Shown piece after piece: positions 11,750 to 22,689 of a stretch of 64,000 nucleotides of DNA; the stretch's first letter is position 1, and each line of letters starts with the position of its first letter. Made by a program: the position numbers and the translations under genes. Under the pieces are notes generated by a model, which saw only the letters and a program-made list of their open reading frames with translations, was not told where the DNA came from and searched no databases. Source of the DNA: Argyresthia goedartella. Lineage: Eukaryota > Arthropoda > Insecta > Lepidoptera > Argyresthiidae. The DNA lies in NCBI GenBank assembly GCA_949825045.1, contig OX463815.1:31301356-31365355 (forward strand), read 5' to 3'.

Positions 11750-11949
11750 ATAAACAAACATAAACATTTACAAACAAGCACATACTTACTTCTGGCCCCA
11801 CACTAGGATGTCATGGAAACCAGAAACAGCGACGTCACACACATATAATCATCCAAGATCTGGGGTTTTTATTCTTTACCCCCAGCCGGGGTCGAATCCG
11901 GGACCTCTCGCATGGTAGGCAGAGCTACAACCGCTGCGCCACAGAGGTC
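11750..11949 (-). mobile_element. SINE family 1, minus orientation
   Basis: The minus strand reads GACCTCTGTGGCGCAGCGG (A box), GGTCCCGGATTCGACCCCGG (B box) and a tail with GGTTTCCATGACATCCTAG and GGGGCCAGAAG. It is inserted in the right arm of the inverted duplication, because the flanks are contiguous in the left arm near 10000. Confidence 0.85.
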
Positions 11950-12019
11950 GTCTGGACAATTTTTTGGCAAAAATTTCAAACTGAAAGGGTAGGCTGTCCG
12001 GGGATATTTGATGATATTA

Positions 12020-12965
12020 CGTAACCTTATATTTTGTTAGGTTGGAAGTCCCAATACAATATTTAATGGTGTTTAAAGAGATGGTTTTATTATAGATATT
12101 ATAGAGATACCCTTCTTTGGTGGCCGGGCTTAAACTAATATCTTAATAACTAAACTTAGCTTAGATACAGTTCTTCGTGAGCTATCTCAGCGTCACAGCA
12201 ACATGGGAGGGAACGACCTGCAGGTCGTTGACCTCGCGAGTCCAAAAAAAAGGAGTAGGAGAAGAGAAGAGGAAAAACCGTTTACAGGACGCCACGCCCG
12301 TTGTTCCTCTAATCTTAAAGCGGCTGGCCAGACCTCGTCCCAGTAGAGGCGCCTCCTCGACAGCTAGCAGCACAACGCGGTGAACGGTTAGTGCGCTTGT
12401 GTGCACCAAGATGGGCAACGCCTCGCAAGCCACGCTGGCGAACTCCTCGTGTATAAAATGGCGGGTCTTACACCCCGTCAACTGGAGATGAGAAAGCCGC
12501 TCCGCAGGCGAGATCTCCGTATTTATACGACCACAAAACGCACCGCATTTTCTTGAACTCCGGGTTACCAATTTGCAACGACAAGAAATCAGAACTGTCA
12601 CTTTTCCAGACAAAAACCGAACGGAGTTGAGAACAACAAAAAATAATATTAATAAACGAATTTCCATAGGTTTTTGGTGCACAACCAAAACATTTATCGC
12701 TGTACAGCTCCTTGGACAAGTCATTGATACAAAACGGCATTAAACTAACAATCATAACTTATTCCGACTCCGTTTTCAATACGAAAGAAACCGTATTTTT
12801 ACCACAAAATCATAAGTACGGCAACTCTCATACCGACACGTTTCGATAATGCACGATTCTATAACATGGAAAACAAAAAACTTTGTTAGGCTGTTCGCTG
12901 TGAAAAACCTTAACTCTAAAAAAAAAAAAAAGAAACTCAATTTATAAAAATAAAAAATAAAAACA
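12020..12965. other. Insertion of about 945 bp in the right arm; origin unknown
   Basis: This block is absent from the left arm at 9900-9950. It is less AT-rich than its flanks and carries a 180-codon minus-strand open frame at 12182-12724 starting MTCPRSCTAINVLVV, with an overlapping 95-codon frame (MIVSLMPFCINDLSKELYSD). I recognise neither. A transduced host fragment is possible, but chance openness is as likely. Confidence 0.35.
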
Positions 12966-13262
12966 ACTCAGGAATCCTTGAAGGACTATTTCTGAAATGT
13001 TGCATGCCGTGTAGACTATTTGTTGAAACCTAAACCAAGTCGATAGGCTCTTCCGTTTGCTTGCACGAGAGATGAGTTTTACAGCTTGACGCCAAGCTGT
13101 AATCCTTACCAAACTATAGCTATAGCTTTGAAACTATAAGGGGACTATTTTTCTTTCATTGTGGAGTAATTACGACAATTTCTGGCCTATCTTCTAGCAG
13201 TGTCAAATTTCATTTTCATGAAGGTTTCAATGGTGAGGATTACAGCTTGAGGGTCCTGAATA
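12966..13262 (+). repeat. Right arm of inverted duplication, distal part
   Basis: Matches the reverse of 9640-9900: GGACTATTTCTGAAAT, AAGTCGATAGGCTCTTCCG, TTACAGCTTGACGCCAAGC and GGTGAGGATTACAGCTTGA. Confidence 0.7.
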
Positions 13263-13480
13263 ATCGCGCTGTGATTGGTCAACCCAACGAAATGGATTCC
13301 GATAGAAATTCTAAGATGTCGAGTGATACATACTCGTAATAAGGCTGTATAAGTCAATTATTTGACACAACCTATCATCTCTGGCATGTCTGATTGATGA
13401 GAATATCCTCTATTATATCAATTTCAAAGGTCTATCAGGAACGATGTTCGAGTTAGTCAATAGGGGACTGATCACTTGAT

Positions 13481-13640
13481 GACCTCTGTGGCGCAGGAGC
13501 TGTGGCTCTGTCTACCATGCGAGAGGTCCCGGGTCTGGATGTTTATATGTGTGTGACGTCGTTGTTTCTGCTACCCACGACACAGGGTATCCTAGTTTAG
13601 GGCCCGAAGCAATGTATGTGCCTGTGCCAGCATGGCTTTG
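13481..13640 (+). mobile_element. SINE family 1
   Basis: Head GACCTCTGTGGCGCAG, ACCATGCGAGAGGTCCCGGG, then the TTGTTTCTGCTACCCACGAC body and a tail with GCAATGTATGTGCCTGTG. The B box is damaged just after CCCGGGT. Confidence 0.8.
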
Positions 13641-14386
13641 AGTGACGTGAATTCCACCTGAGTTGGCGATTGTGTGTCCGGCTATAAGGGGTTAGGAAAA
13701 CTACTACGAGTGCCTACCTACTACGAAGTTGTTGACGGACCGTCAACTGTCAGGAAGTAGGCAATCTAAACAGCATTGTGATTTGATTAGGCGATATAAC
13801 AAATCATCGCGAATGACGAAAATGGCCGGCGCTATTTACAAACAAGGAATTTCAGTCCCGGCTTGGTTGCACTTCCTCTTATCACGAAATTGTTCTCATT
13901 ACGCCTGACAGTAGGTGGCCTGTTTAGATTCTATCACTATCGCGGTCAGCGAATGCTACAGAAGTCCTTCATGAAAAACTCGAGAGTGACGAGAATGCTA
14001 TAGGTACCTAGAATAGAATAACCCATATACTAGAATAGAATACCATATAATTCGTCATTGGATATGCTGTTCTGGATGGAATTTCTATAGGTACAGAATT
14101 CGCATTTCCATTGCAGTTCTAGGTAGCCCTACTCTTTGTATCAATATGAGTATTTCCACAGGTGGGATAGAAAAATAGTAAGGAGCAAGCGAGACAGATG
14201 ATAGTTCTATCTCGCTTGCTGCTTGAGTTTACGGCTACACCGTTCGACTTCTAAAGCATTCGTGTCACAATTGCATAATTAATAATAACTGCCAATGGAC
14301 TCGACTTCTCTAGTCCAAAACGTAACGCTAGGTTTCAGTTCCGCGAAATAGCTATAAACAAGCATTTTTTGTTTTGTTTTTTTATA
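13641..14386. other. No gene seen
   Basis: Anonymous DNA with the small duplication AGAATAGAATA at 14010-14040 and an inverted pair AGCAAGCGAGACAG / CTATCTCGCTTGCT at 14186-14220. No exon recognised. Confidence 0.4.
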
Positions 14387-14467
14387 GTAATATAAGTGAC
14401 TGATACATAATGGGGGCATTAAAACTCGAGAGCGGGTTTATGAAACGAGCCGAAGGCAAGTCACTAA
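14387..14467 (+). mobile_element. Hairpin element A, half copy
   Basis: AAGTGACTGATACATAATGG, GCATTAAAACTCGAGAGCGG and GAAACGAGCCGAAGGCAAGT match one half of module A; the other half is missing. Confidence 0.65.
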
Positions 14468-14612
14468 TGGGGTTGGCTGGTGAAAGCTAATTATAGGTGG
14501 CGCCACGTGCATTTGGTTCCTTTATCCAGTTGCCACTTTCAACGATCGTCTAATTTCTGGAATGTTTTCTATGATAATTGGTTATCGGAATTTATTTACT
14601 ACACAACAAAAG

Positions 14613-14650
14613 TAATTTTTCGAGTAGGTATATACCTACTCGAAAAATTA
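14613..14650. repeat. Perfect 38-bp palindrome
   Basis: Each arm is 19 bases: TAATTTTTCGAGTAGGTAT and its complement, with no loop. Confidence 0.9.
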
Positions 14651-14892
14651 TTTAAATAAATTTTTAATTATAAATTTTAAATAAAAATACTTTTTTTTTT
14701 GTATAAATGTATAATATGTATAATGTATAAATTCATATAATTACTACTATACAACTTAATTTTGACATTTTGGCAGGGTTTTTTTACTATATGACTGACG
14801 ATTGAACTCACTGTACTGGTAACACAGAAGCGTGACTTTGACGTTAGGGGAACCAACCGATACTAGCGCCACGCCGACAGTTGCCAACCCCA

Positions 14893-15223
14893 TTTATCTA
14901 CACACATATCATAAGTTATTTTTGATGTGTTCAGGAACCGCATGTTCGACCGGCATGGTGGCATTGATAATTGCTATGCACTTGTTTAGCTTCTTCAGTA
15001 GTACCAACTTCACAGACAAACTGGGGGCGGCACGCAGGCGGGCGTCGGCGTTGAAATTTGAATGTCATAATTTGTCGTAAATTGTTACATTATGGTCATA
15101 ATGTATATCAGATCAATATTTAGATAAGAAATGAGTTTTTACCAAGTAGTATATCATTATGCTGGTCGTAACATGCGGTTTTTGGACGCAGTAAAGAGGG
15201 TTTATGATACGTGTGTAGATAAA
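14893..15223 (+). mobile_element. Hairpin element B, solo copy
   Basis: Begins TTTATCTACACACATATCAT and ends with GATACGTGTGTAGATAAA. It has no module A on either side, which shows that B can exist alone. Confidence 0.75.
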
Positions 15224-15479
15224 TAATATTTGTTTGTTGAAAAATATTACTAATAAATACGGAACCCTAAAACCCTAGGACCAAAGTTACTTGTCAACAC
15301 AAATCAAGCCAAGAGTTACCATGGTGTGTCTCACCTGTGCTGGAGACATGACATGGAGCTGTGTGAGACACTTAAAATAAACTTAAATTGCTTTTAAAAA
15401 AATCACGACATCAATATGTTTAAATTTTCTTAGTAATACGCCATTGCTTGAGCTTTGATCGAATTCTAATTAGAATAAT

Positions 15480-16035
15480 TTTACCCCAACAGTTCATAAA
15501 TTATGAAATATTTTTCGCCATGTCCCCGTTGCCAAACAAAAATATCAGTAGTTTCATTTCTATTGATAAAGTATATTTTTGAACATAAAATAATGGTATT
15601 TATGCATCGGCGCCATTCTAATACTTATTTCAGTTGACCTTCTCAACAACTTCGTATCACTTTATTTCGCTAATCGTTAGTTAAGTTTTATTAATAAATT
15701 TTATTTTTTTAACTAAAAAAAATGTCACAACGGCATCGGCGCCATACGAATACTTGTTAAGGTCGACCTTCCCAACAACTTCGTATCACTTTTTTTCGAT
15801 AATCGTTAGTTTAATTTTTATTGATAAAGTAGATTTTTGAACTTGAAAAAATAGCATAAGGAAAGGTATTTAAGCATCGGCGTTAAGTTGACCTTCTCAA
15901 CCACCTCGTATTATTTCGCTTATCGTTAGTTTAGTTTTGATTGATAAAGCAGATTTTTTAACAAAATGGCAGAAGGGATTATATTTAAGCATCGGTGCCA
16001 TGCTAATACGTGTTTAGGTTGACCTTTTTTCCCGC
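15480..16035 (+). repeat. About 130-bp tandem array, four units
   Basis: The phrase GCATCGGCGCCAT followed by a TTGACCTTCTCAACAACTTC-type segment recurs at about 15604, 15733, 15874 and 15989, with spacings 129, 141 and 115. Each unit also has CGCTAATCGTTAGTT and TTGATAAAG. Non-coding. Confidence 0.8.
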
Positions 16036-16079
16036 TAAACAGCACTTTAAAATTTTCGATAAATTATATGTACATAAAT

Positions 16080-16460
16080 AAATAGCACAAGGAATGGCCG
16101 CAGATATTTGGTGCCTTAATAAAAAATGACAACAAATATAATGATCACCAAAATAATGTTTTCCTACCCAAGATGGGTAAATGATCACCAAAATATGCAG
16201 AAAATATCAGTGCAAAATACTTCGGTAGCTTAGGTGAACTTCGTGTTAGGTTAAACATGTAAGAACAACAAAAAATACTTAAAACTTAAACTTAAGTAAG
16301 TACACAAAACGTAAAAATAAGTTTGGTGATCTCATTTATCCAAACACAATTTGGTGATCGTTTACTAATTCTGGTGGTCGTTTCGAATTTATTGGTAGTA
16401 AAATAGGTGCGTTTTTAGTGATCGTTTAAACATAAGCTATAAAAAGTGTTGGTACTGACT
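16080..16460 (-). mobile_element. Dispersed repeat C (non-autonomous, origin unclear)
   Basis: Shared with 40600-41300, 42765-42930 and 57740-57925 in varying orientation: AAACACAATTTGGTGATCG, TTCGAATTTATTGGTAGTAA, CGTTTAAACATAAGC, plus AACTTCGTGTTAGG. It has no open frame. It may be Helitron-like, but I cannot confirm termini. Confidence 0.6.
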
Positions 16461-16734
16461 TTCCAAATAACGATAACACATATTTTTTGGTTGTTTGGCT
16501 GGATATGAATCGTGTCTTTTAAGTTAAGATTTCATTACAAACGGACAGAGCCCGGCACAGATGAAACTAAATCAAAGTTTACAAAGACAAAACGCAAGTT
16601 AGAGGCGTCACACAAGACGTTCGGCGCAAATTATCAGCTGTAGTAAGAACAAAGCCAAAGTGGGCGCACACTGTCATTCGTAGTGCGAACATTATGACGT
16701 GCGGCTATAGTCCTATACAGTAAAATTATATATT

Positions 16735-17108
16735 TTACTACACATGTATCATAAACCCTCTTTACTGCCTCCAAAAACCGCACGTTACGACGTGCATAAT
16801 ATTATACTACTTGGTAAAAACTCATATCTTATCTCAATGACATTGAAATTTCGAACGCTGACGCCCGCCTGCGTCCGCCCCTAGTTTGTCTGTGAAGTTG
16901 GTACTACTGAACAAGCTAAACAAGTGCAGAGCAATTATCAATGCCACAATGCCGGTCGAACATGCGGTTCCTGAACACATCAAAGTGAGCTTATGATATG
17001 TGTGTAGATAAACTAGTGTATGTAACTGTACATAATCAGGTATTAAAACTCTCGAGTGATCACTCTCGAGTTTTAATGCCCTCCATTATGTATCAGTCAC
17101 ATAAGCTA
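16735..17108 (-). mobile_element. Hairpin elements B plus deleted A
   Basis: B from about 16737 (CTACACATGTATCATAAAC) to 17010 (TGTGTGTAGATAAA), then an A module whose centre is lost, leaving CTCTCGAGTGATCACTCTCG as an abrupt short palindrome. Confidence 0.7.
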
Positions 17109-17140
17109 CTATTTCAAACTGAAACTCAAAGGTTTATTTA

Positions 17141-17606
17141 TTTATCTACACACGTATCATGAACACTCTTTACTGCGTACAAAAACCGCACGTTACTATC
17201 AGCATAATGTTAAACTACTTGGTAAAAACTCATTTCTTATCTGAAAAAGTAATTTTTCTACCTAATACGACATTCAAATTTCGAACGCCGACGCCCGCCT
17301 GCGTGCCGCCGCTAGTTTGTCTGTGAAGTTTGTACTGACATTCAAATTTCGAACGCAGACGCCCGCCCGCGTGCCGCCCCTAGTTTGTCTGTGAAGTTGG
17401 TAACTACAGAATAATCTAAACAGCTGCAGAGCCACAAGCCGGTCAAACATGCGGTTCCTGAACACATCAAAGAGAGCTTATGATATGTGTGTAAATAAAC
17501 TAGTGTATATAACTGTACATAGTTAGGCATTAAAACTCTCGAGTGATAAACCCACTCTCGAATATTAATGCCCTCCATTATGTAGCAGTCACATAAACTA
17601 CTATTT
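17141..17606 (-). mobile_element. Hairpin elements B plus A, with internal duplication
   Basis: B 17141-17499 contains a duplicated segment of about 65 bases: CATTCAAATTTCGAACGC occurs at 17271 and again at 17339. A 17500-17606 follows with its centre deleted. Local duplication inside B also occurs in the copy at 25950-26312. Confidence 0.7.
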
Positions 17607-17720
17607 TAATTCGTTAATTTTCATCACAACCTTTTGCTGTACCCTCTGTTAGTAGTTGCTGAAACCGCTTTAAGTAACTACAACACAGGTTAATAGGAAC
17701 TACAGTTATACAAGGTTATA

Positions 17721-17963
17721 TTTAATTAGCCGACCATATTTTGGGGATTGATAGCAACGATAATTAGTTATGAACAACTTTCCCAAAGAAACATATGGTC
17801 GCAAATGAAAAATATTTTTCGTCCCTCAGTACATTGACCCGATCAGCTGATTACAAGTTACTATGGGAGACCCAAAAATTGATTTCGTTTACGACCATAT
17901 GTTTCTTGGGGAAAGTTCTGGGGAATGATTGCTCATCCCCCAGAATATGGTCAGCTAATTAAA
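17721..17963. mobile_element. Foldback element, 243 bp
   Basis: Outer arms TTTAATTAGCCGACCATATT and AATATGGTCAGCTAATTAAA; inner arms include CTTTCCCAAAGAAACATATGG and its partner CCATATGTTTCTTGGGGAAAG. It could fold almost end to end. Probably a MITE. Confidence 0.8.
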
Positions 17964-18091
17964 TGTCACCTGTAAACATATAGTGCGTCATGCTCATACG
18001 GTCATGTTACATTAATATCGATACCTAAAATCGATCGTACGCTCTATATCTTTTGAACTTGAACGTGATGTGTTTGTATTAACTTGTATGT

Positions 18092-18474
18092 GTCACCTTA
18101 AGATTGTGTTAAACCGATAGTTTATAAACTAACGCGTTAGTTTGTAAACTATCGACAAATTGTAAACCAGACCGACAGGGTTTAGAATTTACGTTTATTT
18201 TGTTCTTAAATGTCAACCTATCATGAAGACTATTCGGTGGCTTCGCTGCGCTCGCCCCCTCTAGCCTTCACCTGAGCTATCGCAGTATTTGCTCTGGTAT
18301 TTCCTTTGCAATTTAAGTTTAAACCAGTTCACAATTTTACGGTTTTAATATAAATTAACGCGTCATATCGTAAGCAGTACGGTACAGTTTACAATTAATC
18401 GATAGTTTCTAAACTAACGAGAAAAAAACGTAAGCTTATAAACTAACTAACGGTTTTGACAGTCTTACGGTGAC
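18092..18474. mobile_element. Probable MITE with GTCACC termini
   Basis: Ends GTCACCTTAAGA and TCTTACGGTGAC are inverted with one mismatch. Inside, 18115-18154 is a near-perfect 40-bp palindrome (CGATAGTTTATAAACTAACG arm), with related sequences near 18398. Confidence 0.55.
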
Positions 18475-19440
18475 GTATTTACAATGCAAAAAGTCAAGAA
18501 TTCATCACCAGCAAAAATTTGTCAGTGGGTTTTATCGGTAAAAACCTGAAATAGATATTGGCAAAGAAATAATGTATCCTTATGTAAAAATAGTACACCG
18601 TAGTGCTGTCCGACTGTATATTTATGAGTATATGATATTTTCCGAAATGGCTGAAATATGTTTTTTTAACTTTTCAATACCCCTATCTCCGCCATTTTGA
18701 AAAAAAAAAAAAAAAATTGAAATTAAAAAAAAGTTATCGAAACTGCTCACAAAATTTCACGAGAATCGGTTAAGAAGTGCGATCTGTAGAGGACATTCGG
18801 ACACACATACGCAAGCATTTTTAGCTAAGCTGAAACGAATACGCTATGGTCGCACTTCGCGCTCCCTTGGTCAATTAGTTGAGTAGCACATTAGAACACC
18901 AGAGGAACTGGTTATCACAACATTATATTCGTACAAGCTTATAGAAAAGACATACGCAAAGGCAAGTTTTTCCATCAAACCCACAATGAAAAGGATAAAT
19001 TTAATCACAGTGACAGGTAGGCCTATGTGGAGAAATACAAGTAGGTAAATAATGTAAATCAAGTGTTACTAAACTACTATGATGTATATGAATAACGCAT
19101 ATAATAATACATATTAAGGTAAATAAACAATCTACATAGAGAAAGATAATGCTCTATTAGGCGATTCTTGAAGATAAAGAGAGATGGACTGTCCCTGAAG
19201 GCGCAGGCGCTTCGGCGCGTTCCACAGATTTATTGCCCTCATTCATGTCATGTACGTAAGTGACGGTATTGTGACGTGAAGTAGACAGCTTGGAGGCCGT
19301 GTGGGATCTACATTACTAGGCGTTGAAGTAGTATGATCGTGACAGGTATGGTAATTAATTTATTTAGCGTTTGGTTGCTTGCATCTACGTCACGATATGG
19401 TGATGAGTGGATGATACTGCCACAAGAACCATGACACCTG
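18475..19440. other. No gene seen; lepidopteran-type repeat near 18640-18870
   Basis: 18720-18870 includes AATTTCACGAGAATCGGTTA and GACACACATACGCAAGC, wording common to dispersed repeats in moths. The rest is anonymous. Confidence 0.4.
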
Positions 19441-21301
19441 TACCATGATACTACGTACGTGTTCACTCTCTGTTCACGTCGTTAAATCCCTGATCGAATT
19501 AATTGCACCTGACCTAGCGGTCATTTTCAACAATTGTATAGACTGCGGTGAATTTCCTGATTTAATGAAACAAAGTAAGATAATTCCCCTCTTCAAAGCA
19601 GGTAGTACTCAAGACCCCACCAATTTCAGACCTGTATCAATACTACCAACTTTTAGTAAAATTTTTGAGAAATTAATCTTATCACAGCTATTACATCATT
19701 TTGAATCAAATAAGCTAATGCATAACAAACAGTTTGGATTCACTCGCGGTCGTTCAACAACAGATGCCGGAATTCAGTTCATTGAAAGTATTTTTGATGC
19801 CTGGGAAGAATCACAAGATGCCCTAGGCATTTTTTGTGACTTATCTAAGGCTTTTGATTGCGTTTGTCATGAAACATTGATCAGGAAATTACATCATTAT
19901 GGAGTTAGAGACACGTCATTGAATTTGTTAAAATCTTATCTGAACGGAAGAATACAAAGGGTAGACGTAAACGGAGAACGATCACCAGGATCATTGGTTT
20001 CTTTGGGCGTGCCACAGGGCTCAATATTGGGACCCTTCCTATTCCTCATCTATATAAACGACTTACCCTATCTAGAAAGGGACTGTCATGATATGGTACT
20101 GTTTGCTGATGACACCTCACTTATTTTTAAAACAAAGCGAAACCAACACGCTACTGATGATCACGTGAACAATACCATATCAAGAGTGGTAAATTGGTTT
20201 AATGTTAATAATTTGCTATTAAATGAGAAAAAGACTAAATGTGTTAAGTTTCTTACTACTAACGTTAAAAATAATCAGACATGTATAACAATTAAAAATG
20301 AGGAATTGGAATTGGTAACCAGCACAGTGTTTCTAGGTATAACGTTGGATTCCAAACTCCAATGGGGTCCACATATTGATAAGCTATCGAACAGACTGAG
20401 CTCTGCAGCTTTTGCATGCAGGAAAATCCGTCACTTGACAGATTTAAAAACAGCCAGATTAGTTTATTTTAGTTATTTTCATAGTATTATGTCCTACGGT
20501 ATTCTGCTCTGGGGCAGTGCTGCTGACATAAATACTATTTTTGTGCTGCAAAAGCGGGCTGTTCGTGCGATTTATAAAATGAATAATAGAGATTCTCTTA
20601 GAAATAAGTTTAAAGAAGTAAATATATTGACAGTCCATAGTCAATATATTTACGAGAATATTATGTATGTCCATAAGAACATTGTTAACTTTCGAAGAAA
20701 CTGTTATATACATAACTTTAATACTAGAAACAAGGACAAACTTGCAGTGCCCACTACTCGGCTCCATAAAATAAAAAACTCGTTCAAGGGTAATTGTGTA
20801 AGATTTTACAATAAACTCCCAAGCACTTTGACAGATCTATCAATTAATAAGTTCAAGAAATACATCAAGCAAAGGCTTATTTCTAAAGCTTACTACAGTA
20901 TTAAAGAGTACATAGACGATAAAAATACTTGGGACTGAATTGTTCTAATTAATTGTGAGCATCCTCACTGCCAGAGTTTCTTTTACTGGACACTTGGAGG
21001 CCTTTTACACCTCCAAAGATTAATTTAATTATACAACTCTTGACTGTGGGGACCATTTACATCTCCTATTATCATTGTATTATTGACTAAAGAGACTATA
21101 CATCTCTGTTATTTATATTTTAATTATTTTATTATGACATTTGAGACTCTTTACATCTCTCAGAAACAATAATTAAGTACTTTTTTTTTCTGATAATATG
21201 ATAATAATACCAAATGTTCTGTAAAAAATGAAATGAAATGACATGTGAAAGTGCCCTTGTGGCCTATTTACAGAATAAACGTTTTGAGTTTTGAGTTTTG
21301 A
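19441..21301 (+). mobile_element. CR1/Jockey-group LINE, 5'-truncated
   Basis: Holds the C-terminal part of ORF2 and a 3' UTR ending in tandem TTTTGAG units (about 21281-21301), the short-repeat 3' end usual for CR1-like LINEs. The UTR repeats TTACATCTC-type phrases about every 60 bases. The 5' end is cut inside ORF2, the normal outcome of target-primed reverse transcription. Confidence 0.85.
19445..20938 (+). CDS. LINE reverse transcriptase, N-terminally truncated, open for 497 codons
   Basis: Reverse transcriptase that would copy LINE RNA at the target site. Ordered blocks: KIIPLFKAGSTQDPTNFRPVS (about residues 45-65), GFTRGRSTTDA (98-108), DLSKAFDCV (132-140), GVPQGSILGP (188-197), FADDTSL (220-226, catalytic aspartates), then FLGITLDSKLQWGPHI and a C-terminal region ending near YSIKEYIDDKN. 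The absence of stops over almost 1.5 kb implies recent insertion. The endonuclease is missing, so the copy is dead despite the open frame; the initiating Met is not natural. Confidence 0.9.
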   Translation: MILRTCSLSVHVVKSLIELIAPDLAVIFNNCIDCGEFPDLMKQSKIIPLFKAGSTQDPTNFRPVSILPTFSKIFEKLILSQLLHHFESNKLMHNKQFGFTRGRSTTDAGIQFIESIFDAWEESQDALGIFCDLSKAFDCVCHETLIRKLHHYGVRDTSLNLLKSYLNGRIQRVDVNGERSPGSLVSLGVPQGSILGPFLFLIYINDLPYLERDCHDMVLFADDTSLIFKTKRNQHATDDHVNNTISRVVNWFNVNNLLLNEKKTKCVKFLTTNVKNNQTCITIKNEELELVTSTVFLGITLDSKLQWGPHIDKLSNRLSSAAFACRKIRHLTDLKTARLVYFSYFHSIMSYGILLWGSAADINTIFVLQKRAVRAIYKMNNRDSLRNKFKEVNILTVHSQYIYENIMYVHKNIVNFRRNCYIHNFNTRNKDKLAVPTTRLHKIKNSFKGNCVRFYNKLPSTLTDLSINKFKKYIKQRLISKAYYSIKEYIDDKNTWD

Positions 21302-22689
21302 GTACCACGAGCACGCACCCGCATTGCCAATTTTCTTGAAGATCGCCGTCAAACTTGTCTATTGCACTTAGTAAAATCGCGGACACAATTCTGTTAGGAC
21401 TTTATATTTTAGTAGAACAACTAATAAAGAGAAAGATAGGTGTAGTCTAAGAGGCCCCCATTGGCAAACAAAACATCACAGGCTACTTAAAAAAAAACAA
21501 CTATTTTCAGTCGCAACTTTAGTATGCATTGTACGAGATAGTATTTCTCTTTCGTCTCAGTCCTGTTAACAAAACCGTTATATTAGTGCAATGCGTAATT
21601 TAGAAAATTATTCTTCAACGACGCAGTTATTACTGAGTAAATATTCATGAGTCTATTGTTTTTGCTTGCATAATGAGCTGGGTTTTATAATACATTATTT
21701 ACTCGAGAAAATCGACGCTTGCTTACATAATTTCGAAATTTTCTTTCGTGCGACAATCGATATTTCATATTACTTGACGTTTTGATGAAATCAGAAAATA
21801 GGGAACATGCATGAGATATTAATTGGGCTTATTTGCAAGCTAATGCTTGCTACGCATAAAAATGTATATTATGTCTCGACTACGTACTACATTACAATAT
21901 ATGCAGTAAATCAGCAAAAATACTATATTAGAGAAGGTACTTTTGAATTCCATAAGTTAAAAACAAAAAATTTCAAGAAGTAAATAATAATATTAAATAT
22001 TATACAAATTTTCTTGTGTCACTCTGTTTACTTTACAGAATTTCATGATTGTGACATCTGGTATTTTCTGCCGAAACAGTTAAATCAATATAATCAATAC
22101 AATTAACATAACCGTCTTGACGTGGGCACCTAGTGTTTATCCTTATTATACATGTTCTTATATGTCTTGAAATATTTGTCAAATTTTTTACTTAGTGGGA
22201 CTACTGACGACAAGGTAGTTTTTATGTTTTTGGTTTTTTGGATTGATTTGCGTGTACCTTATAATACACAAAAAGCTGCTCATTTTTTAGTAATGGAGTT
22301 CACTTTGTAACACCTAAACACATAAACCCGTAGATCTATTCGTTTTCTCGGACATCTCATCATCTCGTCAGTTTGGAAGTAATCGGGACTTGTCAAGAGT
22401 TATACAATCGAGCTACTGTGTTTTAGTCCCCCTTTAGCAAAGTGTCTGACGTTATTTGTGTTATCAATCAAATCAAATCAAAACGCAATTGATCAAAAAT
22501 CAAAATTCGCTATGATAAAGGATAGCCCATCAAACAACTGGTGCTAATGCAAGAGTTATAGGAGTCGATACATAGGCGTTATAAATAACACGTTATAAAA
22601 AGTTTTGCCCATTTGGAGCCCGGCCGCCGCCGCCGCCGCCGCCGGCCCCACACGCGCAGCCGCACTGCCGGCCTCCGGGCCAGAACAGA
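21302..22689. other. No gene seen; GC-rich (GCC)n patch at 22618-22680
   Basis: Mostly AT-rich. At 22618-22680 there is CCCGGCCGCCGCCGCCGCC and more CpG-rich sequence, which stands out sharply. It could be a fragment of a promoter or 5' UTR, or a GC-rich repeat. No exon next to it was recognised. Confidence 0.4.
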
